Assembly (NCBI GenBank): GCA_018399455.1
Contig: JAGYOT010000051.1
Coordinates: 1 to 9,224, forward strand
Reading direction: 5' to 3'
Origin: Desulfobacterales bacterium
GTDB taxonomy: Bacteria; Desulfobacterota; Desulfobacteria; Desulfobacterales; Desulfosalsimonadaceae
Length of the DNA stretch: 9,224 nt
A program made the position numbers and the translations under genes. Of this stretch, positions 1-6,542 are shown piece by piece. Below the pieces are notes generated by a model. That model was not told where the DNA came from, did no database searches, and was given only the letters and a program-made list of their open reading frames with translations. Every line of letters begins with the position of its first letter. Position 1 is the stretch's first letter.

Positions 1-24
1 ATATTGGCAAAAAAGACGGTTTTC

Positions 25-59
25 GTTCAGGCTCTATTTAGCTTGACAATCGCCTGAAC
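25..59. repeat. 8-bp inverted repeat upstream of mobB
   Basis: GTTCAGGC at 25-32 is matched by its exact reverse complement GCCTGAAC at 52-59, with 19 nt between. The TTGACA box at 43-48 lies inside the loop, so the repeat could be an operator over this promoter. It could also be the end of a transcript entering from the left. No T-run follows the right arm, which argues against a simple terminator. Confidence 0.35.
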
Positions 60-72
60 CCGGCCTTATGGT
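43..72 (+). promoter_or_regulatory. Putative sigma70 promoter for mobB-HD
   Basis: A perfect -35 box TTGACA (43-48) is followed after 18 nt by TATGGT (67-72), which matches four of six positions of the -10 consensus. The mobB start is about 40 nt downstream. Nothing longer than a short open tail can be assigned to the first 112 bases. All three plus frames reach a stop within the first 60 bases, so an upstream gene tail cannot be identified. Confidence 0.4.
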
Positions 73-112
73 GCTGTTTTAACTCACCCATTGCAATGGA
101 CGAATTGGTGAA

Positions 113-658
113 ATGAATTGTTTAATTGCCGTTATCGGATACTCAAACTCTGGAAAGACCACCTTTATCGAGGCCCTTGTGCCGGAACTGAAGCGCCGCG
201 GGTACCGCGTCGGGACTGTCAAACATGCCCATCACCGACCGTCCTTTGATAAAATGGGCAAGGATTCCTGGCGCCATTTTGAAGCCGGTGCAGATACGAC
301 CCTGATGGATTCGGCTGCAACCCTTGCCATGATTAAGCGAAAGCCCCCTGATCAAAGCAAGAATGCTGACCTTCATGCCCTGAGCCCTTATTTTGGGGAC
401 GTTGATGTGGTTATTGCAGAGGGATTTAAAGCCGCAGAATGTCCAAAAATTGAGGTTTACCGATCGGTCGACGGGCATCGTCCGCTCTGTCTGACGGTTG
501 AGAACGTGATTGCCGTAGTGGCCGATTCAGATGCTGATTTTCCCGTCCCTCGCTTTGCTATTACACAGATTGCTGAACTTGCGGAAATGATAGAGACGTG
601 CATTTTACAGAAAGCGCCCGGAAATGTTGATGGAGCAGTTGAAAAAACGTTTTTTTGA
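113..658 (+). CDS. mobB: Molybdopterin-guanine dinucleotide biosynthesis protein MobB
   Basis: This 181-residue protein matches the MobB family, GTP-binding adaptors that assist MobA in attaching GMP to molybdopterin for bis-MGD enzymes such as formate dehydrogenases. A P-loop, GYSNSGKTT, sits at residues 9-17. The following segment (KRRGYRVGTVKHAHH, then DSWRHFEAGAD) and the later VVIAEGFK-x-KIEVYR stretch are typical MobB signatures, and the length is normal for the family. The start at 113 lacks a strong Shine-Dalgarno; only a weak GGTG precedes it. A short open frame ending in MDELVK overlaps the start as ATGA (stop at 114-116), so coupling to an upstream frame is possible. The 3' end overlaps the HD-domain gene by up to 35 bases, suggesting cotranscription. 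Confidence 0.9.
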   Translation: MNCLIAVIGYSNSGKTTFIEALVPELKRRGYRVGTVKHAHHRPSFDKMGKDSWRHFEAGADTTLMDSAATLAMIKRKPPDQSKNADLHALSPYFGDVDVVIAEGFKAAECPKIEVYRSVDGHRPLCLTVENVIAVVADSDADFPVPRFAITQIAELAEMIETCILQKAPGNVDGAVEKTFF

Positions 659-1427
659 TTACGTGGAAAGCTATTCCTCAAATGATGATGCGGTCAACCA
701 TGCAATTCTCCTGAAGCGGGATCATACGCGGCGGGTCTGCCGAAACGCCCGCATGTTGGCGAACAAATTGCAGATCCCGGAAAAGGAGGCCCGCCTGGCG
801 GAAATTATGGCCTTGTTCCACGACATCGGGCGATTCAAACAGTATGCCCTTTATCAGACATTCAGAGATGCCGATTCAGAAGACCACGCCAGGTTGGGTG
901 TCAAAGAGATTCGCTCTCATTCGATGTTAAGCGGCCTGCCTGAAGCTGATGAGGCTGTCGTCTGTGAGGTGATTGCTTATCATAATGCCTTTTCCATACC
1001 TGATCATTTGTCTGAACATGCGCGGTTTTTCCTTAAGCTTCTGCGCGATGCGGACAAACTTGACATCTGGAAGGTGTTTGGAGAATATTATGAGAACCGG
1101 AACGCGCCAGAGACAGAGAGTGTATCCCTGGGGCTGCCGGATACGGAAGGCTATTCCAGGGCGGCTCTCGAAGCCGTATGCGAGGCCAGACTCGTCCGGA
1201 TTCAGGACCTTCAAAATTTGCACGATTTTCTTCTGCTGCAGACCAGCTGGGTTTATGATTTAAATTTTTCTCCTTCAGTGGCCGTCATGCTGGAAAAGGG
1301 CTATATGGATCGGCTGCAGGCCAATCTTCCGCCGACTCCGGAAATTGAAAGGGCTTTTGAAATCGTATTCCGCTATGCAGAGACTGCCCTCGTATCAATT
1401 CCGGATTCGATGGAAACGGTTGGATGA
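624..1427 (+). CDS. HD-domain protein (putative metal-dependent phosphohydrolase)
   Basis: The 267-residue product carries an HD domain over about residues 25-170. Likely metal ligands are H34, the H66-D67 pair in the HDIGRF motif, and an Asp in the RDADKLD motif (D142 or D144). H88 and H120 are further candidate ligands. The family hydrolyses phosphate esters, often of nucleotides; the substrate cannot be told from sequence. No partner domain such as PAS or REC is present, and no signal peptide is seen. The gene overlaps the end of mobB, so it is probably read from the same transcript and translationally coupled. An in-frame ATG at 630, seven bases after a GGA, is an equally plausible start and would shorten the protein by two residues. 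Confidence 0.8.
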   Translation: MLMEQLKKRFFDYVESYSSNDDAVNHAILLKRDHTRRVCRNARMLANKLQIPEKEARLAEIMALFHDIGRFKQYALYQTFRDADSEDHARLGVKEIRSHSMLSGLPEADEAVVCEVIAYHNAFSIPDHLSEHARFFLKLLRDADKLDIWKVFGEYYENRNAPETESVSLGLPDTEGYSRAALEAVCEARLVRIQDLQNLHDFLLLQTSWVYDLNFSPSVAVMLEKGYMDRLQANLPPTPEIERAFEIVFRYAETALVSIPDSMETVG

Positions 1428-1501
1428 AGACTTTCGGGGTCGACGGGATAAGGGGATACAAGGCCGGGGGGGGGATTCCCTATAAAAGGAAAAGGGCATG
1501 A
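1424..1501 (+). CDS. Possible 25-residue linking ORF between HD gene and secreted-protein gene
   Basis: An ATG at 1424 overlaps the HD gene stop as ATGA. The frame runs 25 codons (begins MKTFGVDGIRGY, ends YKRKRA) and stops at a TGA that overlaps the next gene's ATG, again as ATGA. It would therefore hand ribosomes from the HD gene to the secreted-protein gene. The peptide is Gly-rich and basic, and its middle is coded by a run of nine G (1466-1474). It resembles nothing I recognise. It may be a chance frame, since the downstream gene has its own purine-rich ribosome site. Confidence 0.22.
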   Translation: MKTFGVDGIRGYKAGGGIPYKRKRA

Positions 1502-2358
1502 AAAAAAAGTTAAGACCGGTGGTTTTAATGGTTTTAATGGGCGCCTGCGTGTCGCCGATCGGCGTTGCGGCTCAGGCGGTTTTTTTCATTCCGGATTTTG
1601 GTCGGGATAAAGCGGCAAATCAGGTCCTGATTAACTGGACGGACTATACTATCCGGGCGATCGGTCGGGGTGCGCCGAGTTTGTCCGCAGGCAATCATCA
1701 CAGTCCCTACCACGCTCTGGCGAAGGCTCGTCAAGAGGCTTATCGACGGCTATTGCGGGCGGGCAAATCGGTCCAGCTGACCCCTGAGCAAACCGTTGGA
1801 GAGGTTCTGGGAAAAAACGTTGAGATGCTGGCTGAATTTGAGAATCTGGCAAAAAGGGCAGCGGTTATCGAAACCGCGTTTTTGTCTACGGGGTCCGTGG
1901 AGATTAAACTGGAACTGCCCATGACCGGCGAATTTTCCTCCCTGGTTCTTCCGGAGGCGGTTACCCGGCTTAAAGAAATCGGATCCAGCAGGCTGTCTAC
2001 GGGTGCAGATGAACTCTCCAATCATACGGGCCTGGTGGTGGATGCCCGGGGGGTGGCGGTCGAGCCTGCCCTTTGTTTTCAAATCCTGGATAAAGATGGC
2101 CAGGAAGTCTACGGGCCTGCTTATGCCAGCCGGGAAAATGCTGTCGCAGCCGGAATGTGCCAGTATGTCCGGGGCATTGAAAATGTCGGAGAAAACCCCC
2201 GGATCGGGAACAATCCTCTGACGGTCAAGGCCATCCGGGTCCGTCCTCCCGGAGCCTCGGATATCGTCATCAGCGATACGGATGCCGCCCGCCTGCGCGA
2301 TTCAGTTGAGCATCTGGCATTTTTAAAGCAATGCCGGATTGTTGTGGTGTTAGAATAA
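1498..2358 (+). CDS. Secreted protein of unknown function (LPP20/FlgT-like flavour)
   Basis: This is a 286-residue protein with a clear N-terminal signal: a KKK start, a hydrophobic core to about residue 24, and an Ala-rich cleavage site near A25 or A27. Cys17 follows MGA, a poor lipobox, so a lipoprotein is possible but less likely. The mature part has a region rich in Ala, Lys and Arg (residues 65-125) that resembles LPP20/FlgT-type N-terminal domains. A GLVVDARG stretch, then ILDKDGQEVYG, lies near residues 178-205, and the protein ends FLKQCRIVVVLE. The family link is an impression from pattern only. Envelope localisation is likely; the role is unknown. A purine-rich AAGGAAAAGGG precedes the ATG. 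The signal core contains a tandem 9-bp duplication (1521-1538) coding VLM twice. Confidence 0.75.
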   Translation: MKKKLRPVVLMVLMGACVSPIGVAAQAVFFIPDFGRDKAANQVLINWTDYTIRAIGRGAPSLSAGNHHSPYHALAKARQEAYRRLLRAGKSVQLTPEQTVGEVLGKNVEMLAEFENLAKRAAVIETAFLSTGSVEIKLELPMTGEFSSLVLPEAVTRLKEIGSSRLSTGADELSNHTGLVVDARGVAVEPALCFQILDKDGQEVYGPAYASRENAVAAGMCQYVRGIENVGENPRIGNNPLTVKAIRVRPPGASDIVISDTDAARLRDSVEHLAFLKQCRIVVVLE

Positions 2359-2374
2359 CCGGGGCAAAACTGAA

Positions 2375-2404
2375 AAGCCGCCGGCAGGGCTTTGCCGGCG
2401 GCTT
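2375..2404. terminator. Bidirectional stem-loop terminator between convergent genes
   Basis: A perfect 12-bp GC-rich stem (AAGCCGCCGGCA at 2375-2386, TGCCGGCGGCTT at 2393-2404) encloses a 6-nt loop. Rightward transcripts run into a weakly T-rich stretch (TTGTTCCATTTT). Leftward transcripts from metK run into TTTTCAGTTTT, a better T-run. It lies between the secreted-protein stop (2358) and the metK stop (2439), so it can end both units. Confidence 0.8.
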
Positions 2405-2438
2405 GTTCCATTTTACTCCGCTTTTTCCGATTGATAGG

Positions 2439-3608
2439 CTATATTCCGGCTTTTGCTTTGATCTCTTCTGCTTTGTTTGTTTTTTCCCAGGTAAAATCCG
2501 GGTCATTTCGGCCAAAATGACCGTATGCGGAGGTCTTTTTGTAAATGGGCCGCAGCAAATCCAGATATTCAATAATGGCACCGGGCCTTAAGTCGAAGAC
2601 CTCATTGATAATATCGGTTGCCTTTTCTTCAGGGATCAGGCCGGTATTCAAGAAATCAACCATAACAGAAACCGGCTCCGCAACCCCGATCGCATAGGCG
2701 ACCTGGACCTCGCATTTTTTGGCAAGGCCTGCTGCGACAATGTTTTTGGCTACGTGTCGGGCCATATATGAGGCACTGCGGTCAACCTTTGTCGGATCCT
2801 TTCCGGAGAAGCAGCCGCCGCCGTGGCTTCCCTGGCCCCCATAGGTATCCACAATAATTTTACGTCCCGTGACACCGCAATCCCCCATGGGGCCGCCGAC
2901 CTCAAACCGACCGGTGGGATTGATGAAATAGCGGGTGTCGCCGTCGATCATTGCTTTGGGAATGATTTTTTTGATCACTTCCTCGATGACCGCTTCTCTT
3001 ACCTCTTCATAGGTAACATCGCCTTTGTGCTGGGTGGAGACAACCACCGTATCCACCCGCTTAGGCATGCAGTTTTCATACTCGATGGTCACCTGGGATT
3101 TACCGTCCGGCCTCAGAAAATCGACGCTGCCGTTTTTTCTGACCTGGGCCAGGCGTTTGGTGAGTTTGTGAGCATACATGATCGGCATGGGCATGAGTTC
3201 CGGGGTTTCATCTGATGCGAACCCGAACATCAGTCCCTGGTCCCCCGCACCCTGTTCTTTGTAGAGGCCCTGGCCTTCATTGACCCCCTGTGCAATATCC
3301 GGGGACTGCTGGTCAATGCTGGTGACAACGCCGCAGGTCTGCCAGTCAAACCCCATGCGCGAAGAACTGTAACCGATGTCCCGAATGGTTTCCCGAATGA
3401 CTTGGGGGAAGTCCACGTAGCAGTCAGTGGTGATTTCTCCGGCAATGAAAGCAAGCCCCGTGGTGACCAGGGTTTCGCAGGCCACCCGGCATTTCTTGTC
3501 CTGAGCGACAATGGCATCAAGGATCGAATCGGATATGGCATCGGCCACTTTGTCCGGATGTCCTTCAGTGACGGATTCTGATGTGAATAGTACACGATTT
3601 CCAGTCAT
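2439..3608 (-). CDS. metK: S-adenosylmethionine synthetase (methionine adenosyltransferase)
   Basis: MetK makes S-adenosylmethionine from methionine and ATP in the cytosol. Family signatures are all present: [12 protein letters not shown] near the N-terminus (from about residue 16), the methionine-loop motif GAGDQG at about 120-125, and [16 protein letters not shown] at about 263-278, which includes the phosphate-binding P-loop. The length of 389 residues is normal. I chose the ATG at 3608 rather than the one at 3614, because AAGGAG (3615-3620) abuts the first ATG but lies six bases from the second. The gene is last in a minus-strand run with panC and the DUF1015 gene, separated from panC by about 90 nt that hold a hairpin. 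It could supply the SAM used by the methyltransferase at 6548, although it is on the other strand. Confidence 0.95.
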   Translation of the reverse strand: MTGNRVLFTSESVTEGHPDKVADAISDSILDAIVAQDKKCRVACETLVTTGLAFIAGEITTDCYVDFPQVIRETIRDIGYSSSRMGFDWQTCGVVTSIDQQSPDIAQGVNEGQGLYKEQGAGDQGLMFGFASDETPELMPMPIMYAHKLTKRLAQVRKNGSVDFLRPDGKSQVTIEYENCMPKRVDTVVVSTQHKGDVTYEEVREAVIEEVIKKIIPKAMIDGDTRYFINPTGRFEVGGPMGDCGVTGRKIIVDTYGGQGSHGGGCFSGKDPTKVDRSASYMARHVAKNIVAAGLAKKCEVQVAYAIGVAEPVSVMVDFLNTGLIPEEKATDIINEVFDLRPGAIIEYLDLLRPIYKKTSAYGHFGRNDPDFTWEKTNKAEEIKAKAGI

Positions 3609-3614
3609 AGGCAT

Positions 3615-3620
3615 CTCCTT
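3615..3620 (-). promoter_or_regulatory. Ribosome binding site deciding the metK start
   Basis: AAGGAG on the minus strand directly touches the upstream ATG (3614) and sits six bases from the ATG at 3608. This spacing favours the second as the real initiation codon. Confidence 0.7.
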
Positions 3621-3630
3621 TACTTAAATT

Positions 3631-3661
3631 TGATTACAATCCATCGGATGTCATGTAATCA
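3631..3661 (-). promoter_or_regulatory. Hairpin in the metK 5' leader
   Basis: Read on the minus strand, TGATTACA pairs with TGTAATCA (8 bp) and an inner ATCC pairs with GGAT (4 bp) around a 3-nt GAT loop. A 4-nt TGAC bulge lies on the 5' side. It sits about 10 nt before the metK ribosome site and after the panC stop. There is no T-run, so it is not an evident terminator. It does not match the S-box, SAM-II or SMK riboswitch cores I know. A protein-binding operator is equally possible because the outer arms form a symmetrical DNA site. Confidence 0.45.
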
Positions 3662-3699
3662 TATTGTCTTTGGTATTATGCAGCCTGCGCAAGCGGTGT

Positions 3700-4551
3700 T
3701 CAGTCCGCTGGCGCCAGCATGGTATGATCGATTAACCGGATGTCTCCGATCGTGACGGCCAGAGCCATCAATGCCCGTCGATCCACCACGAAAAGGTCCG
3801 CCAGGGTTTGCGGATCGCAAATGGTTATATAGTCGATGACCGTTTCCGGATGCTTCCGGATGACCTTTGCAGCTGCATCAATCAATCGATCCGCCCGGGT
3901 CTCCCCCTCTGATAAACAACGCTTTGCTTCTTGAAGCGATTGGTAAAGACTCAGCGCTGTTTTGCGCTGCTCAGGCGAAAGCCTTGCGTTTCTGGAACTC
4001 ATGGCCAGTCCGTCGGCTTCTCTCACCGTGGGGACGCCATAGATTTGGATATTAAGATCTAAATCCCGGACCATTTGCCGGATAACGGCCAGCTGTTGAA
4101 AATCCTTTTCGCCGAAAACCGCCATATTCGGTCGCAGTATGTTGAACAGCTTGACAACCACAGTCAAAACTCCCCGAAAATGCCCGGGACGGCTCAGGCC
4201 GCACAGATGACGGGGCAGTTCTTCCTGGTCCACATAGGTTTGAAATCCTTCCGGATACATTTCGCTGGCATCCGGTATAAACACAGCATCGACTCCGGTT
4301 TTTTCGGCCATTAAAAGATCCCGCTCCGTATCCCTGGGGTAGGAGGCAAAGTCCTCATCGGGGCCAAACTGGGTCGGATTGACAAACAGGCTCACGATCA
4401 AAGCATCGGCAAGCTCCCGGCCTTTGCGCATCAATGCCAGATGACCTTCATGGAAAAATCCCATGGTAGGTACCAAAACGATCGAGCGGTTCTGTCTGCA
4501 AAGATTTGCGGCATGGGCTCTTGCTTCTGCTGTGCTGCGAACAACTTTAAT
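3700..4551 (-). CDS. panC: Pantothenate synthetase, apparent AUU start
   Basis: PanC joins pantoate and beta-alanine, using ATP, to make pantothenate for coenzyme A. Signatures include VPTMGFFHEGH (HxGH nucleotide motif at 34-37), FGEKDFQQL (about 146-154) and MSSRNARLSPEQR (about 184-196). No ATG, GTG or TTG lies at the expected N-terminus. The first alternative start, TTG at 4476, would delete 25 residues of the first beta strand and has no ribosome site. An ATT at 4551 is seven bases after AAGGAG and gives 283 residues, with 26 residues before VPTMG as in E. coli PanC; the start would read MKVVRSTAEARAHA. The DUF1015 stop is 11 bases upstream and overlaps the ribosome site, so the genes are likely translationally coupled. 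Confidence 0.92.
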   Translation of the reverse strand: MKVVRSTAEARAHAANLCRQNRSIVLVPTMGFFHEGHLALMRKGRELADALIVSLFVNPTQFGPDEDFASYPRDTERDLLMAEKTGVDAVFIPDASEMYPEGFQTYVDQEELPRHLCGLSRPGHFRGVLTVVVKLFNILRPNMAVFGEKDFQQLAVIRQMVRDLDLNIQIYGVPTVREADGLAMSSRNARLSPEQRKTALSLYQSLQEAKRCLSEGETRADRLIDAAAKVIRKHPETVIDYITICDPQTLADLFVVDRRALMALAVTIGDIRLIDHTMLAPAD

Positions 4552-4558
4552 CGGAAAT

Positions 4559-4564
4559 CTCCTT
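4559..4564 (-). promoter_or_regulatory. panC ribosome binding site overlapping the upstream stop codon
   Basis: AAGGAG on the minus strand begins inside the TAA stop (4563-4565) of the DUF1015 gene and lies seven bases from the ATT at 4551. No other initiator-like codon is correctly spaced from it, which supports the AUU start. Confidence 0.7.
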
Positions 4565-5900
4565 ATTCTTCGGTTAAACTGTTCATGACCTGGCCGGTGA
4601 TGACCTTTGGATAATAAAAAGTTGTTTTGCGGGGCATCGTGTGTCCGGCTTCGGCAATATCGCGCACCTGTTTGTTGGAGGGAGGATTGAGAATAAAAGC
4701 CATGTCGTAATCACCGTTGTCAACCGCCTCGATTGCCTCGTAGGCGCTGCTGGTGTAGTTGATCAGGGTTTCGTTGTCGAGGTCCGCCTGATCAAACTCA
4801 AGGAGTTCGGTCAGAATAATCCGCGTCAGCACGGTTACGTCGAGTTCCCGAAGGGGCTCAGGGATTTCATTCTCGAATTTTTGTTTCATGACTCCGGGCT
4901 TTAGCGTAAAGACATAAAACTCCGGATAGCCTTTTATATATCCCCCGATTCTGTGGCGGTCAGGATCAGCCTCAAGTGCGGCAAGCATTTTGGCTTGCGC
5001 CTGCTGCTGGTCCATTTGCTCCGCAGCAAAAGAAAAGGTCTGAATCTCAAAATAATGATCCGCCTTGTGCACAAATGTATTTCGTTCGGATTCGGAAACA
5101 CGGGTCAGGAGGCGATGGGTGGGAAGGATGACCAGCCCTTCGTCTTCGATGGCGCACAGATACATCATGATAAAGTTGGCCGGATGTTCCGGCCCGAAAT
5201 TCGGGTCCTGCTGTGCTACCCAGTCCCTGTAAGTAAGGGCTGTCTCGTAGCGGTGATGCCCGTCTGCAATAAACAGTCGCCTTTCTTTCAGGCCTGCCTT
5301 TATGGTCTGCTGCAGCCCGGGGTCATCAATACGCCACATTTTGTGATGGTGGCCTGCGTCATCAGTGAATTCTATTTCCGGGGGGATCCCGGTTACAGCC
5401 TTTTTCAGCCCCGGAATCAGTTTGTCCTGGTCCGTATATATCGAAAAGATGTGGCTGAAATTAGCGTGGCAGGCTTTCATAAGTTCCAGACGTTCTGATT
5501 TGATTTTGGAATAGGTTTCTTCATGGGGAAGGATGATATTGTTTTCAAAAGGTTCCAGCCGGGTCCGGCCGATCAATCCGTAGCGGGTAAGGCTGCGTTC
5601 ATTAATGCTGAACTCTATTGTTGTCAGATAAAAGCAGGCCGTGTCATCCTTTATCAGAATACCCTCGGCAAACCAGTTTTTAAAGTATTCTGCCGCCCGG
5701 GTATACGGATTATCCCGGCTGTCGTCATTTGTAGAGGGCTTGCCCTTGTCGAGACGGATGACGTTGTTGGGATGCCGTTCGTAATACATATCCTGCTCTT
5801 CATCCGAGATGACATCATAAGGCGGGGTGGTCACATCGGCCAGATCCCCGATTTTCTCAATATTGTACCGAATTCCACGAAAAGGAAGAAAGTCTGCCAT
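4563..5900 (-). CDS. DUF1015 family protein
   Basis: The 445-residue product is full length for the DUF1015 family of cytosolic proteins, whose function I cannot state with certainty. Conserved marks are the N-terminal PFRGIRYN, PPYDVIS at 26-32, LPHEETY at about 124-130, the hallmark ADGHHRYETA at 212-221, and LPTHRLL at about 259-265. The His-rich ADGHHRYETA motif suggests a catalytic or metal/phosphate-binding site, but this is inference. No signal peptide or membrane segment is seen. The start at 5900 has a modest AAGG site seven bases away. It is first in the minus-strand unit with panC and metK, so it may be linked to cofactor or one-carbon supply, or simply be cotranscribed. Confidence 0.88.
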   Translation of the reverse strand: MADFLPFRGIRYNIEKIGDLADVTTPPYDVISDEEQDMYYERHPNNVIRLDKGKPSTNDDSRDNPYTRAAEYFKNWFAEGILIKDDTACFYLTTIEFSINERSLTRYGLIGRTRLEPFENNIILPHEETYSKIKSERLELMKACHANFSHIFSIYTDQDKLIPGLKKAVTGIPPEIEFTDDAGHHHKMWRIDDPGLQQTIKAGLKERRLFIADGHHRYETALTYRDWVAQQDPNFGPEHPANFIMMYLCAIEDEGLVILPTHRLLTRVSESERNTFVHKADHYFEIQTFSFAAEQMDQQQAQAKMLAALEADPDRHRIGGYIKGYPEFYVFTLKPGVMKQKFENEIPEPLRELDVTVLTRIILTELLEFDQADLDNETLINYTSSAYEAIEAVDNGDYDMAFILNPPSNKQVRDIAEAGHTMPRKTTFYYPKVITGQVMNSLTEE

Positions 5901-5970
5901 GATTCAGCCTTGTGGTTGACGATTAAGGACTAAGTTTTTTTGCTTTTGCCCAGTTTAGATATATATATAA

Positions 5971-5976
5971 AGTATA
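5971..5976 (-). promoter_or_regulatory. Possible -10 box for the DUF1015-panC-metK operon
   Basis: TATACT on the minus strand, inside a run of alternating T and A, lies about 70 nt before the DUF1015 start. No good -35 hexamer is found at normal spacing, so this is only a candidate. Confidence 0.25.
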
Positions 5977-6013
5977 CGCCTTTTGGAACAGAAATAAATA
6001 CAAACGCTGTTTT

Positions 6014-6100
6014 TTATTTAACCCGATGTCGGATGGCAGAACTCAGGCAGGCATCGCCTAAAAAGGGAGATTTCTTTGCGATCCAGGCTACAAGTCGCAT
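6014..6100 (-). CDS. Possible 28-residue small ORF in a structured element
   Basis: On the minus strand an ATG at 6100 opens a 28-codon frame beginning MRLVAWIAKKSPFLGD and ending IRHRVK, stop at 6014-6016. The frame stays open upstream of the ATG for about 20 more codons without another ATG. There is no good ribosome site. The amino acid mix looks protein-like (one Trp, balanced charge) despite the AT-rich surroundings, so it could be a small gene, a gene remnant or a copy of a dispersed repeat. No function can be assigned. Confidence 0.22.
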   Translation of the reverse strand: MRLVAWIAKKSPFLGDACLSSAIRHRVK

Positions 6101-6113
6101 GCCTGATGTTTTT
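6043..6113 (+). ncRNA. Candidate structured RNA or palindromic repeat unit
   Basis: TCAGGCA (6043-6049) pairs with TGCCTGA (6100-6106). Just inside, TGCGA (6077-6081) pairs with TCGCA (6095-6099), so the two helices would stack end to end. AGGC-ATC-GCCT (6049-6059) gives a competing small hairpin. The right arm is followed by TGTTTTTA, resembling an intrinsic terminator on the plus strand. No plus-strand promoter was identified, and a repeat element is an equal alternative. Confidence 0.25.
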
Positions 6114-6194
6114 ATATAGCATCTATTCTCTGCCAGAAAAAAACCTTCGGAAGCTTTTTTGATTTTTCTAACTTTTTGAAATTAAACCAAAATA

Positions 6195-6238
6195 ATTATT
6201 CGTCAAGTTTAACGATAACGTTAAACTTGACGAATAAT
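6195..6238. repeat. Perfect 20-bp inverted repeat with 4-nt spacer
   Basis: The left arm ATTATTCGTCAAGTTTAACG (6195-6214) is matched without error by its reverse complement at 6219-6238, separated by ATAA. It lies about 105 bp upstream of the TTGACA promoter of the methyltransferase unit and about 300 bp from the DUF1015 start. No T-run follows on either strand, so it is unlikely to be a terminator. It could be an operator for a dimeric regulator, an extruding cruciform, or the end of a mobile element. AACGTTA, part of its core, recurs at 6289-6295. Confidence 0.85.
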
Positions 6239-6342
6239 GGACGTGAAATAATTAATACAATTTAAATGCGCTTGTCAAGAATATTTTAAACGTTACAAAC
6301 CTGTGAATATTTCGGCATATATTTTGATTTCGGAAAAAGATG

Positions 6343-6371
6343 TTGACATATAAAAAATTTTAAATTAATAT
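6343..6371 (+). promoter_or_regulatory. Putative sigma70 promoter for the SDMT-corrinoid unit
   Basis: A perfect TTGACA (6343-6348) is followed after 17 nt by TAATAT (6366-6371), in a very AT-rich stretch favourable to melting. Transcription would begin near 6378 and leave about 170 nt of leader before the ATG at 6548. Confidence 0.5.
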
Positions 6372-6407
6372 ATTCAAATTATTATGGTTGGAGCTAGTAG
6401 AATATGA

Positions 6408-6542
6408 ATCTAAAATTAGATATAAGACAGGGCGATATTTAGGTAAAATCGCATAGATAAAAACCTTAAAGGCCTTTTCTGTTCCTCTCTCGAACCTATC
6501 GATTTATTAAGAAGTTAATTTTAACGGAATTACATTAGGAGG
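6408..6542 (+). promoter_or_regulatory. Structured 5' leader and strong ribosome site of the SDMT-like gene
   Basis: Several pairings are visible. ATCTAA/TTAGAT form a small hairpin (6408-6421). GCGAT (6432-6436) pairs with ATCGC (6448-6452). The loop of that hairpin holds TTTAGGT (6438-6444), complementary to ACCT-T-AAA (6463-6470) with one bulge, which would make an H-type pseudoknot. AAGGCCTT (6469-6476) is self-complementary, and GTTAA/TTAAC pair at 6514-6525. A strong AGGAGG (6537-6542) lies five bases from the ATG. CCTC at 6484-6487 could mask it. No known riboswitch class is recognised. Confidence 0.3.

Noticed and set aside
1..57. Tail of an upstream gene
   Set aside because: All three plus frames stop within the first 60 bases and none gives a recognisable C-terminus, so no choice can be supported.
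3615..3699. SAM riboswitch before metK
   Set aside because: The gap is only 85 nt, holds one simple hairpin, and shows none of the conserved cores of S-box, SAM-II or SMK types.
3700..4476. panC starting at TTG 4476
   Set aside because: It would lose 25 N-terminal residues that the family needs and has no ribosome site; the ATT at 4551 fits length and spacing.
4953..5498. 181-codon plus-strand open frame
   Set aside because: It lies antisense within the DUF1015 gene, whose motifs are clear, and its protein shows no family-like pattern.
6120..6180. Terminator around CTTCGGAAG with flanking A and T runs
   Set aside because: The GC stem is only three base pairs with a mismatch before the A/T pairs; too weak to call.
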